Assembly (NCBI GenBank): GCA_937896835.1
Contig: CALBOJ010000016.1
Span: 1 to 10,035, forward strand
Direction of reading: 5' to 3'
DNA: 10,035 nt
DNA from: an uncultured Collinsella sp.
GTDB lineage: Bacteria > Actinomycetota > Coriobacteriia > Coriobacteriales > Coriobacteriaceae
The position numbers were made by a program, and so were the translations under genes. Of the stretch, positions 1 through 8,460 are shown piece after piece. Position 1 is the stretch's first letter, and every line of letters begins with the position of its first letter. A model generated the notes under the pieces. The model did no database searches and was not told the DNA's origin. It saw nothing but the letters and a program-made list of their open reading frames with translations.

Positions 1-46
1 AGTTGAAAGGCAGATTGCCGCTCTGGCGGGTTTGCAGCGTCAACTG

Positions 47-74
47 GTTACGCGGGCTGGTAAGCCCGCGTAAC
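47..74 (-). terminator. Perfect 12-bp inverted repeat after the LCP gene, possible terminator
   Basis: GTTACGCGGGCT (47-58) and AGCCCGCGTAAC (63-74) pair perfectly around a GGTA loop, starting one base after the LCP stop codon. The position fits a 3' end, but no T-run follows in either direction. A second, weaker structure lies beyond it: AGTTGA (1-6) with TCAACT (40-45), enclosing CCGC/GCGG (18-21, 26-29). It could be a Rho-type or stabilising structure, or part of an extragenic palindrome. Confidence 0.5.
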
Positions 75-75
75 T

Positions 76-1311
76 CTAGTAGTTGGCCTCGTAGCCGTTG
101 CCGTCGCCGGTGGGCTCTTCGTAGTAGTCCGAATCGCTCGAATCGCTTGAGTCATCGGAATCGTCAGAGCTGACCGATGAGGTTGCGGTACCGTTTGCGT
201 AATCGTCAGACGTGTTGTTGTTCAGGTCGCCGATCGTAGAGCTGGAACCGTCGGAAAGACCCATGGTGTTGGGACCCTTGGGATCCTTGCCGGCATCGAC
301 GCGTTCCATCATTTCCTTAAGCTCGTCCTCGTAGACAAAGACGTAGCTCACACCGTCGATCATGGTGCTGTCGTCGGCGTACGAGGGCAGGTTGGCCGAG
401 TAGATACCGTCGACATCCATACCGCGCATGGCGTTGACCGTAGCCACGATATCCTGAACGCTCATATCGGTTACGAGCATATCGGACAGCGAATTAACCA
501 GGCCAAAAATCTTCGTGGCATCGAAGTTATTGAGAATCTGGTTGGCAAGGGCGCCAAGCACCTGACGCTGGTGGCGCATGCGCGTGTAATCGCCGTCGGC
601 ATAGGTGTAGCGGCAGCGGGCATAGGTAAGGGCGGTGGCACCGTCCATATGCTGCTGGCCAGCGGTAATCTTAATATCCAGGTGCTCGGGGTCGTCAACA
701 TCATCGGTTGCGTTAATGTCGATACCGCCAACCGAATCAATCAGTGCCTGCATACCGTCGAAGCTGACCTCGGCATAGTGGGAAATCTGAACACCGCACA
801 GCTCGTTGACCGCCTCGACCATGGCCTCGGCGCCGCCAACGGTATGGCAGGCGTTGATCTTCATGGTCTCACCCTTGTACTCGACCTTGGTGTCACGCGG
901 AACGGAAATGAGCGTCGCCTGCTTTTGCGTGGGGTCGATGCGTGCCAGGATAATCGAGTCGGCACGATACGTATCCTCGCCCGGACGGCCGTCGGTGCCA
1001 AGAAGCAGCACGTAGAACGGATCCTTTGCCTCATCGGTGTCAACCAGAACCCGACGCAGATTATCGGTAATGACATTAGAATCGCCGAGCTTGCCCATAA
1101 TGGTGGCAAACCACAGGCCGGCAGCGGTAGTGGCACTCAGCAGCACGCCAAGCACGACAATGAGCGCGACGTGACGAATCGTGTGGCTACGACGACGTTG
1201 GCGAGCTCGCTCGGAATAGCGAGCCACGTTATCGCGACTGTAGATCTTGGCCTGCGCACCAGTTGAGGGTCTTCGGGCGGTGGTATCCGCGAGGGGCTTT
1301 TTATTAAACAT
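76..1311 (-). CDS. LytR-CpsA-Psr (LCP) family cell-wall polymer attachment protein
   Basis: LCP enzymes move glycopolymers from a lipid carrier onto peptidoglycan at the outer membrane face. I choose the ATG at 1311 (411 residues), with AGG six bases upstream, over an in-frame TTG two codons earlier. Residues 1-45 are basic and cytoplasmic, with an RQRRRSHTIRH stretch before one membrane helix (about 48-70). The LCP domain (about 98-260) shows YVLLLGTDGRPGEDTYRADS with the RxDS motif, SVPRDT, the VGGIDI segment, and TYARCRYTYADGDYTRMRHQ with the conserved arginines. A linker region (about 265-340) follows, and then an extracellular Ser/Asp/Gly-rich tail (about 352-411). The substrate polymer cannot be told from sequence. 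Its place after murA fits an envelope role. A perfect inverted repeat follows the stop codon directly. Confidence 0.93.
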   Translation of the reverse strand: MFNKKPLADTTARRPSTGAQAKIYSRDNVARYSERARQRRRSHTIRHVALIVVLGVLLSATTAAGLWFATIMGKLGDSNVITDNLRRVLVDTDEAKDPFYVLLLGTDGRPGEDTYRADSIILARIDPTQKQATLISVPRDTKVEYKGETMKINACHTVGGAEAMVEAVNELCGVQISHYAEVSFDGMQALIDSVGGIDINATDDVDDPEHLDIKITAGQQHMDGATALTYARCRYTYADGDYTRMRHQRQVLGALANQILNNFDATKIFGLVNSLSDMLVTDMSVQDIVATVNAMRGMDVDGIYSANLPSYADDSTMIDGVSYVFVYEDELKEMMERVDAGKDPKGPNTMGLSDGSSSTIGDLNNNTSDDYANGTATSSVSSDDSDDSSDSSDSDYYEEPTGDGNGYEANY

Positions 1312-1323
1312 AGGCAACCTGTA

Positions 1324-2607
1324 TTAGTAGATGACGGGATCGGGGACGGCAGCATGCTCGACATGCGCGCCGAGCGCCTGCAGCTTTTCGACAAACTGCT
1401 CGTAGCCGCGCTTGATGTGATGGATAGCCGAAACCTCGGTCGTCCCGTCGGCGATCAAGCCCGCTACGACGAGGGCCGCTCCGCCACGCAGATCGGGCGA
1501 GGTAACCTGTGCACCCGAGAAGCCCTTGACGCCATGAATCATGGCATGATGGCTCTCGATACGAATGTCGGCACCCATGCGCACCAGCTCAGAGGCAAAC
1601 ATAAAGCGATTCTCGAAGATGTTTTCGGTAATAACGGAACTGCCGTCGGCAAGGGCGGAGAGCACCATAATCTGCGCCTGCATGTCCGTCGGGAAGCCGG
1701 GGAACGGAAGCGTCTGGATGTCGACCGGCTTGATACGCTCGGCACGGTTCACATGGACGCCATCCTCGACGCGCTCGCAGTCGATACCCATGAGCTCCAT
1801 CTTCTTGAGCACCATGCCCAAGTGAATGGGGCAAAAGCCCGTAACATCGACACCGCGATCGTCGGCCATCAACGCACCGGCAACGATAAAGGTACCGGCC
1901 TCGATGCGGTCGCCTACTACGCGATGGGTAACAGGATGGAGCTCTTCCACGCCTTCGATAGTCACGACAGGCGTACCGGCGCCGACAATCTTGGCACCCA
2001 TTTCGTTGAGCATGTTGGCGAGATCGACGATCTCGGGCTCGCGGGCGGCATTGTCGATTACCGTGGTACCCTGCGCGCGCACGGAGGCCATGATGAGGTT
2101 CTCGGTCGCACCGACACTGGCAAACTCGAGCGTGACGGTGGTGCCGTGCAGGCCCTGGGGCGCGTTGGCGTTGATATAGCCGTGGGCGGTATCGAACTCA
2201 ACGCCCAAGGCCTCAAGACCCAAGATATGCATATCGATCTTGCGAGCACCCAGGTTGCAGCCGCCGGGCATGGCGATCTTGGCGCGATGGAAACGGCCCA
2301 GCAGGGGTCCCATCACGGCAGTGGAAGCGCGCATCTTGGCAACGAGCTCGTAGGGCGCCTCCCAAGAATCAACCTGGGAGGTATCGATCTCGAGCGTGTG
2401 CTCGTCGAGAACATCGATCGTAGCGCCCATACCCTTGAGCACCTTGCCCATCACGTGGACATCGGAAATATCGGGCACGTTCTGCAGCGTCGTCTTGCCC
2501 GGCGCCAGAAGCGTTGCCGCCATGAGTTTGAGCGCGGAGTTCTTGGCGCCCGAGACGGGCACGGAGCCTCCGATGGCGTGGCCACCCTCAACGCGGATAA
2601 TATCCAA
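1324..2607 (-). CDS. murA: UDP-N-acetylglucosamine 1-carboxyvinyltransferase
   Basis: MurA transfers enolpyruvate from PEP to UDP-GlcNAc, the first committed cytosolic step of peptidoglycan synthesis. The protein has 427 residues, the usual length, with an intact EPSP-synthase-like double-domain fold. The N-terminal motif SGAKNSAL gives K22 and N23. The catalytic loop AMPGGCNLGARKID holds C117 (E. coli C115), so the target residue for fosfomycin is present, unlike the Asp variant in mycobacteria. Further active-site residues are R93, D308 in GFPTDMQAQ, and R400 in IKRGYEQF; the SPDLRGGAALVVAGL segment is also typical. The TTG start at 2607 is supported by AAGGG and by the conserved N-terminus. 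It lies 12 bases upstream of the LCP gene, so the two are probably co-transcribed. How murA escapes the preceding hairpin is unclear. Confidence 0.96.
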   Translation of the reverse strand: MDIIRVEGGHAIGGSVPVSGAKNSALKLMAATLLAPGKTTLQNVPDISDVHVMGKVLKGMGATIDVLDEHTLEIDTSQVDSWEAPYELVAKMRASTAVMGPLLGRFHRAKIAMPGGCNLGARKIDMHILGLEALGVEFDTAHGYINANAPQGLHGTTVTLEFASVGATENLIMASVRAQGTTVIDNAAREPEIVDLANMLNEMGAKIVGAGTPVVTIEGVEELHPVTHRVVGDRIEAGTFIVAGALMADDRGVDVTGFCPIHLGMVLKKMELMGIDCERVEDGVHVNRAERIKPVDIQTLPFPGFPTDMQAQIMVLSALADGSSVITENIFENRFMFASELVRMGADIRIESHHAMIHGVKGFSGAQVTSPDLRGGAALVVAGLIADGTTEVSAIHHIKRGYEQFVEKLQALGAHVEHAAVPDPVIY

Positions 2608-2613
2608 GGTCTA

Positions 2614-2618
2614 CCCTT
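2614..2618 (-). promoter_or_regulatory. Shine-Dalgarno site of murA, supports a TTG start
   Basis: The minus strand reads AAGGG six bases before the TTG at 2605-2607. No ATG or GTG occurs in frame near the expected N-terminus, and the family's conserved start (DIIRVEGG) follows directly. The site lies two bases beyond the T-run of the preceding terminator. Confidence 0.65.
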
Positions 2619-2620
2619 TC

Positions 2621-2659
2621 AAAAAGCATGCCCGGGGTGGCCAAGCCATCCCGGGCATG
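2621..2659 (-). terminator. Intrinsic terminator-like hairpin after atpC
   Basis: Two 15-base arms (2627-2641 and 2645-2659) pair with one mismatch around a three-base loop. On the minus strand the mismatch is A opposite C; on the plus strand it would be a G-U wobble. The stem centres on CATGCCCGGG. In the minus direction it is followed by CTTTTTG (2620-2626), a short T-run. This fits the end of the atp operon. The T-run is only five bases and is followed directly by the murA ribosome site, so termination may be partial. Confidence 0.75.
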
Positions 2660-2695
2660 ATGTGTTCGCAAATGGTCGAACGCTAAATCGTTTGA

Positions 2696-3088
2696 CTATT
2701 GGGCAAGCTTGAGCTTACACCATGCGATTTCATTATAGAGGTAGGCGCGGCGTGCATCATCCTCCGACAAATTACCCAGCTTCTCTTCAAAACCTTGAAT
2801 ATCAGCTTTAAGCTTGTCGGCATCGACGGTCGCCAAATCGCAAGCGCGCTCGGCGAGAACGGTCACGACATCGTCCGCAACCTGGGCATAGCCGCCGGCC
2901 ACGGCAAACGTGTGGTCGACAGTGCCCATGGCCTTATCGGAAACGCGAACGTAACCGCGGTCGATCGTGCAGATCTCGCTGGAGTGAGCAGGCAGGACGC
3001 CAAACTCGCCATCCGTGGACGGAATCGACACAAACGCAGCGTCGCCCTCATAGGCGCAGCTCACGGGGCACACGATGCGGATACGCAT
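2696..3088 (-). CDS. atpC: ATP synthase F1 subunit epsilon
   Basis: Epsilon sits at the foot of gamma, contacts the c-ring and in many bacteria inhibits ATP hydrolysis. The 130-residue protein is near the family norm. An N-terminal beta-sandwich (about 1-85) contains GEFGVLPAHSSEI and the AVAGGYAQVADDVVTVLAE stretch. A helical hairpin follows (about 86-130) with SEDDARRAYLYNEIAWCKLKLAQ-like character at the end. The ATG at 3086-3088 follows the atpD stop by three bases; a GGAG lies about nine bases upstream. It is the last gene of the canonical operon, and a terminator-like hairpin follows 37 bases after its stop. Confidence 0.95.
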   Translation of the reverse strand: MRIRIVCPVSCAYEGDAAFVSIPSTDGEFGVLPAHSSEICTIDRGYVRVSDKAMGTVDHTFAVAGGYAQVADDVVTVLAERACDLATVDADKLKADIQGFEEKLGNLSEDDARRAYLYNEIAWCKLKLAQ

Positions 3089-3091
3089 AAC

Positions 3092-4545
<1,454 letters not shown>

Positions 4546-4546
<1 letters not shown>

Positions 4547-5454
4547 TACTGTTCCTCCAATGCTGAGGCTCCGCCGACGATCTCGTTAATTTCGGTCGTG
4601 ATCGAAGCCTGGCGCACGCGACTATACGTGCGGGTAAGGGTCGAGATGATCGCGGTGGCGTTTTCCGTCGCGGAGTGCATGGCCTTGCGGCGTGCACCCT
4701 GCTCGGCAGCCGCCGAATCGATCAGGGCCTGGTAGATGACCGTCAGGATATAAGACGGTACAAGCTTGCCGAGAACATGCTCGGGAGAGGGCACGAACTC
4801 GAACGTGGACGAGATGCGCTTAGGGGCGTCGGTCTCGTTCTTACGCGGACCGTGGGCCATAGCGATCATCTCGGGGTCGAGCGGCAACAGATGCTCGACG
4901 CGAAGCTCCTGATCCACGCGGTTCTTGGCGTGGTGGTAGACAAGCTCGACACGGTCAAGCTCACCGGCACGATACGCATCGCAGATATGAGAGGAGATCA
5001 TGCGGGCCTGATTGAAATCGGGCTCAGAGGAGTTGCCCTCAAAGTGCATGACAACGTTTGCGCGGTCACGGAAATACGTGGCCGGCTTACGCCCGCACGC
5101 GATGATCTCGCACTCGATGCCATCGTTCGCCCAAGAAGCGGCGAGCTTTTCGGCCGTGCGCTCCACCGTCGTATTGAAACCGCCGGCAAGGCCGCGGTCC
5201 GAAGCAATGACGACAATCAGGCCACGCTTAACGCTCTCATGCTTCTGCAGCATGGGATCGGTGCCCGAACAGGAGGCGTCGCCGGCGACCGTCAACATGA
5301 CGTCGGTCAGCGCCTCCTTATAGGGCTCGGCCTGCTTGGAGCGATCGAGGGCACGACGGATCTTGGCCGTAGAGACCATCTCCATCGTGCGCGTGATCTG
5401 CTTGGTCGTGGTAACCGAGGAGATTCGCTTCTTAATGTCGCGAAGGTTGGCCAT
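4546..5454 (-). CDS. atpG: ATP synthase F1 subunit gamma
   Basis: Gamma is the rotating central shaft that couples the c-ring to the catalytic head. The protein has 302 residues, a little longer than E. coli gamma (287). The N-terminal helix carries the conserved IKKRISSVTTTKQITRTMEM (7-26). The middle Rossmann-like part has IASDRGLAGGFNT. The C-terminal helix ends with RQASITTEINEIVGGASAL, the family signature. The two terminal helices form the coiled coil inside the alpha/beta ring. The ATG at 5454 follows the atpA stop by five bases; its AGGAG site lies within the end of atpA at about 11 bases, slightly distant. The TAA stop shares one base with the atpD ATG. Nothing is broken or unusual. 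Confidence 0.97.
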
Positions 5455-5459
5455 GGGGC

Positions 5460-7058
5460 TTAGTTCTCCTCTGATCCAGAAACATCCGAATGGTGCTTGG
5501 CCATGAACTGCTGCTTGAAGTCGCCGATGACGCGCAAGAGCTCAGCCTTGGTGTCATCATCGATCTTCTTGGCGCGAACCTTGTCGAGCAGCGAGCCAAA
5601 GCCATTGTCCATGTACTCGATGAGCTCGGCACGGAAGGGCAGCACGTCGGCGATCTCCAGGTCATCCAGGAAGCCCTCGTTGCCAGCGAACAGCGTAACG
5701 ATCTGCTCGCCAACCTCAAACGGCTTGTAACGCGGCTGCTTCAGGAGCTCGGTCATGCGAGCACCATGGGTCAGCTGCTTCTGAGTAGCCTCGTCGAGGT
5801 CGGAGCCGAACTGCGTAAAGCCAGCGAGCTCCTGGTACGAAGCGAGGTCCAGACGGAGGTTGCCGGCGACCTGCTTCATGGCCTTGGTCTGCGCATCGCC
5901 ACCGACGCGGGACACGGAGATGCCCACGTCGACTGCCGGGCGCTGACCCTGGAAGAAGAGCTCGGACTGCAGGTAGATCTGACCATCGGTAATGGAAATG
6001 ACGTTGGTCGGAATGTAGGCCGAGACGTCGCCGTCCTGGGTCTCGATGATCGGCAGTGCCGTCATGGAGCCGTAACCGTTCTTCTTGGACATCTTGACGG
6101 CACGCTCGAGCAGACGAGAGTGCAGGTAGAAGATGTCGCCAGGATAGGCCTCGCGTCCGGGCGGACGATGCAGCGTCAGCGACATCTGACGGTAGGCCAC
6201 AGCCTGCTTGGACAGGTCGTCGTAGATGACGAGCACGTGGCCGCCGGGGTTGGTCTCGCTGGCGGGCTTGCCGTCCTCGCCGTTGTACATGAAGAACTCG
6301 CCGATAGCGGCACCGGCCATAGGCGCGATGTACTGCATAGGGGCGGAATCGGCAGCGGTGGCCGAAACGATGATGGTGTAGTCGAGCGCACCGTGCTGAG
6401 CGAGGGTCTCGCGGATGTTGGCAACCGTGGAGGCCTTCTGGCCGATGGCGACATAGATGCAGACCATGCCCTTGCCGCGCTGGTTGAGAATAGCGTCGAT
6501 GGCGATGGCGGTCTTACCGGTCTTACGGTCGCCGATGATGAGCTCACGCTGACCGCGGCCAATAGGCACCATGGAGTCGATAGCGAGCAGACCGGTCTGA
6601 ACCGGCTCGCACACCGGGGTACGGTCGATGACGCCGGGGGCCTTGAACTCGATGGGGCGACGGTGCGTAGCGACGATGTCGCCTAGGCCGTCGATGGGCT
6701 GGCCGAGCGGATTGACGACGCGGCCGAGCATGGCGCGGCTCACGGGGATATCCATAATGCGGCCAGTGGTGCGGCACTCGTCGCCTTCCTTGATGGAGTC
6801 GACGGCACCGAACAGAACGGCGCCGACCTCGTCACGGTCAAGGTTCTGGGCAAGGCCGAAGACGGTCTCACCGGTATCGGAGCTCTTGAACTCCAGAAGC
6901 TCGCCTGCCATGGCGCTCTTGAGGCCGGAGACGCGCGCGATGCCGTCGCCTACCTCGTCGACCGTTGAAACCTCATGCGTATCGACCGTCGCGGAGAGGC
7001 TCGTGAGCTGCTCCTGCAGTTTCTTGGCGATATCCTGGGCATTGAGGGTTTCGGACAT
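5460..7058 (-). CDS. atpA: ATP synthase F1 subunit alpha
   Basis: Alpha alternates with beta in the F1 hexamer and carries non-catalytic nucleotide sites. The protein has 532 residues, somewhat longer than E. coli alpha (513). The beta-barrel domain (about 27-95) precedes the nucleotide-binding domain with Walker A GDRKTGKT at 176-183. Walker B lies in VLVIYDDLSKQ (about 275-285), followed by RPPGREAYPGDIFYLHSRLLE. The arginine finger is R384 in SVSRVGG, which contributes to the catalytic site of beta. Before Walker B there is an insertion of about 12 or 13 residues (about 261-273, Pro/Gly/Glu rich) compared with E. coli alpha. The start is ATG at 7058, overlapping the atpH stop by one base, with a strong GGAGGTG site about nine bases upstream. 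The TAA stop is five bases before atpG. Confidence 0.98.
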   Translation of the reverse strand: MSETLNAQDIAKKLQEQLTSLSATVDTHEVSTVDEVGDGIARVSGLKSAMAGELLEFKSSDTGETVFGLAQNLDRDEVGAVLFGAVDSIKEGDECRTTGRIMDIPVSRAMLGRVVNPLGQPIDGLGDIVATHRRPIEFKAPGVIDRTPVCEPVQTGLLAIDSMVPIGRGQRELIIGDRKTGKTAIAIDAILNQRGKGMVCIYVAIGQKASTVANIRETLAQHGALDYTIIVSATAADSAPMQYIAPMAGAAIGEFFMYNGEDGKPASETNPGGHVLVIYDDLSKQAVAYRQMSLTLHRPPGREAYPGDIFYLHSRLLERAVKMSKKNGYGSMTALPIIETQDGDVSAYIPTNVISITDGQIYLQSELFFQGQRPAVDVGISVSRVGGDAQTKAMKQVAGNLRLDLASYQELAGFTQFGSDLDEATQKQLTHGARMTELLKQPRYKPFEVGEQIVTLFAGNEGFLDDLEIADVLPFRAELIEYMDNGFGSLLDKVRAKKIDDDTKAELLRVIGDFKQQFMAKHHSDVSGSEEN

Positions 7059-7534
7059 TAGGCTTCACCTCCGTACGAATTAGCAGAGTTTGCGAGGGTC
7101 TCCTGCGCGATGCGCAGCTGCGTCTTGACGGAAATATCACGACGCTCGCCGCGGGCCTCGAGCACCAGGCCGCCCACGATAGACGGGTCGACCTGCTCGA
7201 TAAGGAATACCTTGCGGCCGAAGTCCTGCTCGCATTTCTTAGTGATGGTTTGACGCAGCTCGTCGTCGAGCGGGATCGCCGTGGTGACGGTCACGCCCAC
7301 TACATCCTCGTCTTCCTCGGCAACATACTTAAAGGCAGCTGCCACCTTGGGAAGAAGGTCGAGCTGGTCGCGCTTGGACATGGTGTCGAGCACGGCGATG
7401 ATCTCGGGGCTGGCAGAAGCCAAGCGCTCGATCATCTCGAGGTCCTCGAACACATGGTTCTCGGCCTTAGCGGCTTCCAGAAGGGAGCGCGCGTAGGTCT
7501 CGAGCACCTTGTCCTGATAGCGGCTAGTCGGCAT
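7058..7534 (-). CDS. atpH: ATP synthase F1 subunit delta (OSCP family)
   Basis: Subunit delta caps the alpha/beta head and joins it to subunit b. The protein has 158 residues, slightly shorter than the usual 175 to 180. The N-terminal helical domain shows YARSLLEAAK at about 14-23. The C-terminal domain has the family signature VDPSIVGGLVLEARGERRD followed by a helix starting SVKTQLRIAQ. The ATG at 7534 lies inside the end of atpF (11-base overlap) and has an AGG eight bases upstream, so translation is probably coupled. Its TAA stop shares one base with the atpA ATG (TAATG). The low sequence conservation of delta makes motif evidence thinner than for the other subunits, but position and the VDPSIVGG motif leave little doubt. 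Confidence 0.94.
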   Translation of the reverse strand: MPTSRYQDKVLETYARSLLEAAKAENHVFEDLEMIERLASASPEIIAVLDTMSKRDQLDLLPKVAAAFKYVAEEDEDVVGVTVTTAIPLDDELRQTITKKCEQDFGRKVFLIEQVDPSIVGGLVLEARGERRDISVKTQLRIAQETLANSANSYGGEA

Positions 7535-8126
7535 TCAGGCTACCTGCTTCCTGGATGTAGCGCTCGATGAGCTTCTTCTGCTCGGTCTCGTCCTCGAGTG
7601 CCTCGCCCACGATCTTGGTGGCGACGGCAACGGACAGGTCGGCGATGGAGCTCGCGGCACCGGCGTAAATGGACTTGCGCTCGTCCTCGACGGTCGTATG
7701 GGCCTTGGCGATGATCTCCTCGGCCTCCTTGTGAGCAGCCTCGATGATACGGGCGCGCTCGGACTCGGCGTCCTTACGGGCCTCGAGAACGATGTCGGCA
7801 GCCTGACGACGGGCGTCGGTGACGATCGAGTCGGACTCAGCGCGCTTGGCGATAGCCTCCTGCTTGGTCTTCTCGGCCTCGTCGAGGCTCTCCTCGATCT
7901 TCTTGCCGCGCTCCTCCATGGTTTTCATGATGCCCGGCAGGGCGACCTTGGCCAGCACGATCCAGATAATCAGGAAGGCGATAAGCGCCGGGATGAACTC
8001 CGCCATCTTAGGGATGAGGATGTCCGCACCGGCAGCGCCGTCCTCGGCGAACGCGGAAACCGGCATGAGCAGCGCGGCCGCGGACGCGGAGAGTGCGATC
8101 GCGCTCTTCTGGGATGAAAGATTCAT
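7524..8126 (-). CDS. atpF: ATP synthase Fo subunit b with signal-peptide-like N-terminus
   Basis: Subunit b is the peripheral stalk that holds the catalytic head still. The 200-residue protein is longer than E. coli b (156). It starts with a signal-peptide-like stretch: a lysine at 7, a hydrophobic core at about 9-22, and AFA followed by ED at 25-29, resembling a signal peptidase I site. The usual membrane anchor follows (about 42-62, ending in WIVLAKVALPG). A long charged coiled-coil then runs from about 66 to 150, rich in Glu, Lys, Ala and Arg. The C-terminal region (SSIADLSVAVATKIVGEAL) matches the delta-binding end of the family. The start is ATG at 8126, with GGAG eight bases upstream and 15 bases after the atpE stop. 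The 3' end overlaps atpH by 11 bases. Confidence 0.95.
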   Translation of the reverse strand: MNLSSQKSAIALSASAAALLMPVSAFAEDGAAGADILIPKMAEFIPALIAFLIIWIVLAKVALPGIMKTMEERGKKIEESLDEAEKTKQEAIAKRAESDSIVTDARRQAADIVLEARKDAESERARIIEAAHKEAEEIIAKAHTTVEDERKSIYAGAASSIADLSVAVATKIVGEALEDETEQKKLIERYIQEAGSLNAD

Positions 8127-8141
8127 ACTTGACGCTCCGTG

Positions 8142-8336
8142 CTATTTAACGATCAGCGCGACAACGAAGCCGATCAGAGCCAGAGCCTCGCCGAAGGCGG
8201 AGCCCATGATGAAGACGGTGAACACGCGGCCCTGGACCTCAGGCTGACGGGCCATAGCACCCGTAGCACCCAGAGCAGACAGGCCGATAGCAAGACCAGC
8301 GCCGATAACACCGAGACCGTAACCGATAACTCCCAC
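8142..8336 (-). CDS. atpE: ATP synthase Fo subunit c (short form, predicted proton type)
   Basis: Subunit c is a two-helix hairpin that oligomerises into the rotor ring and carries the transported ion. The protein has 64 residues, against roughly 70 to 90 in most bacteria. The first helix (about 2-27) is glycine and alanine rich, the cytoplasmic loop has the ARQPE signature (29-33), and the second helix (about 38-63) holds the ion-binding glutamate E50 in GSAFGEALAL. R30 and E50 are 20 residues apart, as in Ilyobacter (R45, E65). Sodium-binding residues are missing at the matching positions: I17 instead of Gln, A51 and L52 instead of Ser and Thr, and I55 instead of Tyr. Proton coupling is therefore inferred. 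The GTG start at 8336 is fixed by the AGGAGG site; both ends are trimmed relative to typical family members. Confidence 0.96.
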   Translation of the reverse strand: MGVIGYGLGVIGAGLAIGLSALGATGAMARQPEVQGRVFTVFIMGSAFGEALALIGFVVALIVK

Positions 8337-8460
8337 GATTCCTCCTTTGTCGTGCGTGTCTTATTTCACGCAGGATAACCTTTTTATAACTGCCGGGCTC
8401 CATGGGTACGGGCACCGGCGGTTTAACGAATTGCCTTACCTTTAAGGCGCGAACGGAAGA
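8337..8460 (-). other. 124-base non-coding spacer between atpB and atpE
   Basis: This is the only long gap inside the operon. It holds a 6-bp stem with a 4-base loop (GCCTTA 8433-8438, TAAGGC 8443-8448), a weaker GCCGG/CCGGC pairing around a CCATGG palindrome, and an A-rich patch just before the atpE ribosome site. I see no T-run that would make a terminator and no convincing -35/-10 pair. A short open frame from an ATG here has no ribosome site and runs out of frame into atpE, so I do not call it. It may tune atpE translation or mRNA stability. Confidence 0.5.
8341..8346 (-). promoter_or_regulatory. Strong Shine-Dalgarno site of atpE
   Basis: The minus strand reads AGGAGG, preceded by AA, four bases before the GTG start at 8336. 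It is among the strongest ribosome sites in the window. That fits the need for many c subunits per enzyme, and it fixes the start of an unusually short protein. Confidence 0.75.

Noticed and set aside
1354..2712. 452-codon open frame on the plus strand opposite murA
   Set aside because: Antisense shadow with no domain I recognise; murA on the other strand has all its active-site residues.
5490..6686. 398-codon open frame on the plus strand opposite atpA
   Set aside because: Antisense shadow of a conserved gene. Long antisense frames are common where third codon positions are G or C.
8380..8400. TATAAA-like -10 box before atpE suggesting an internal promoter
   Set aside because: No acceptable -35 element lies at the right distance, so the A/T patch alone is not enough.
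8270..8403. Possible small gene starting at an ATG in the atpB-atpE spacer
   Set aside because: No ribosome site precedes the ATG, and the frame runs out of phase through the conserved c subunit.
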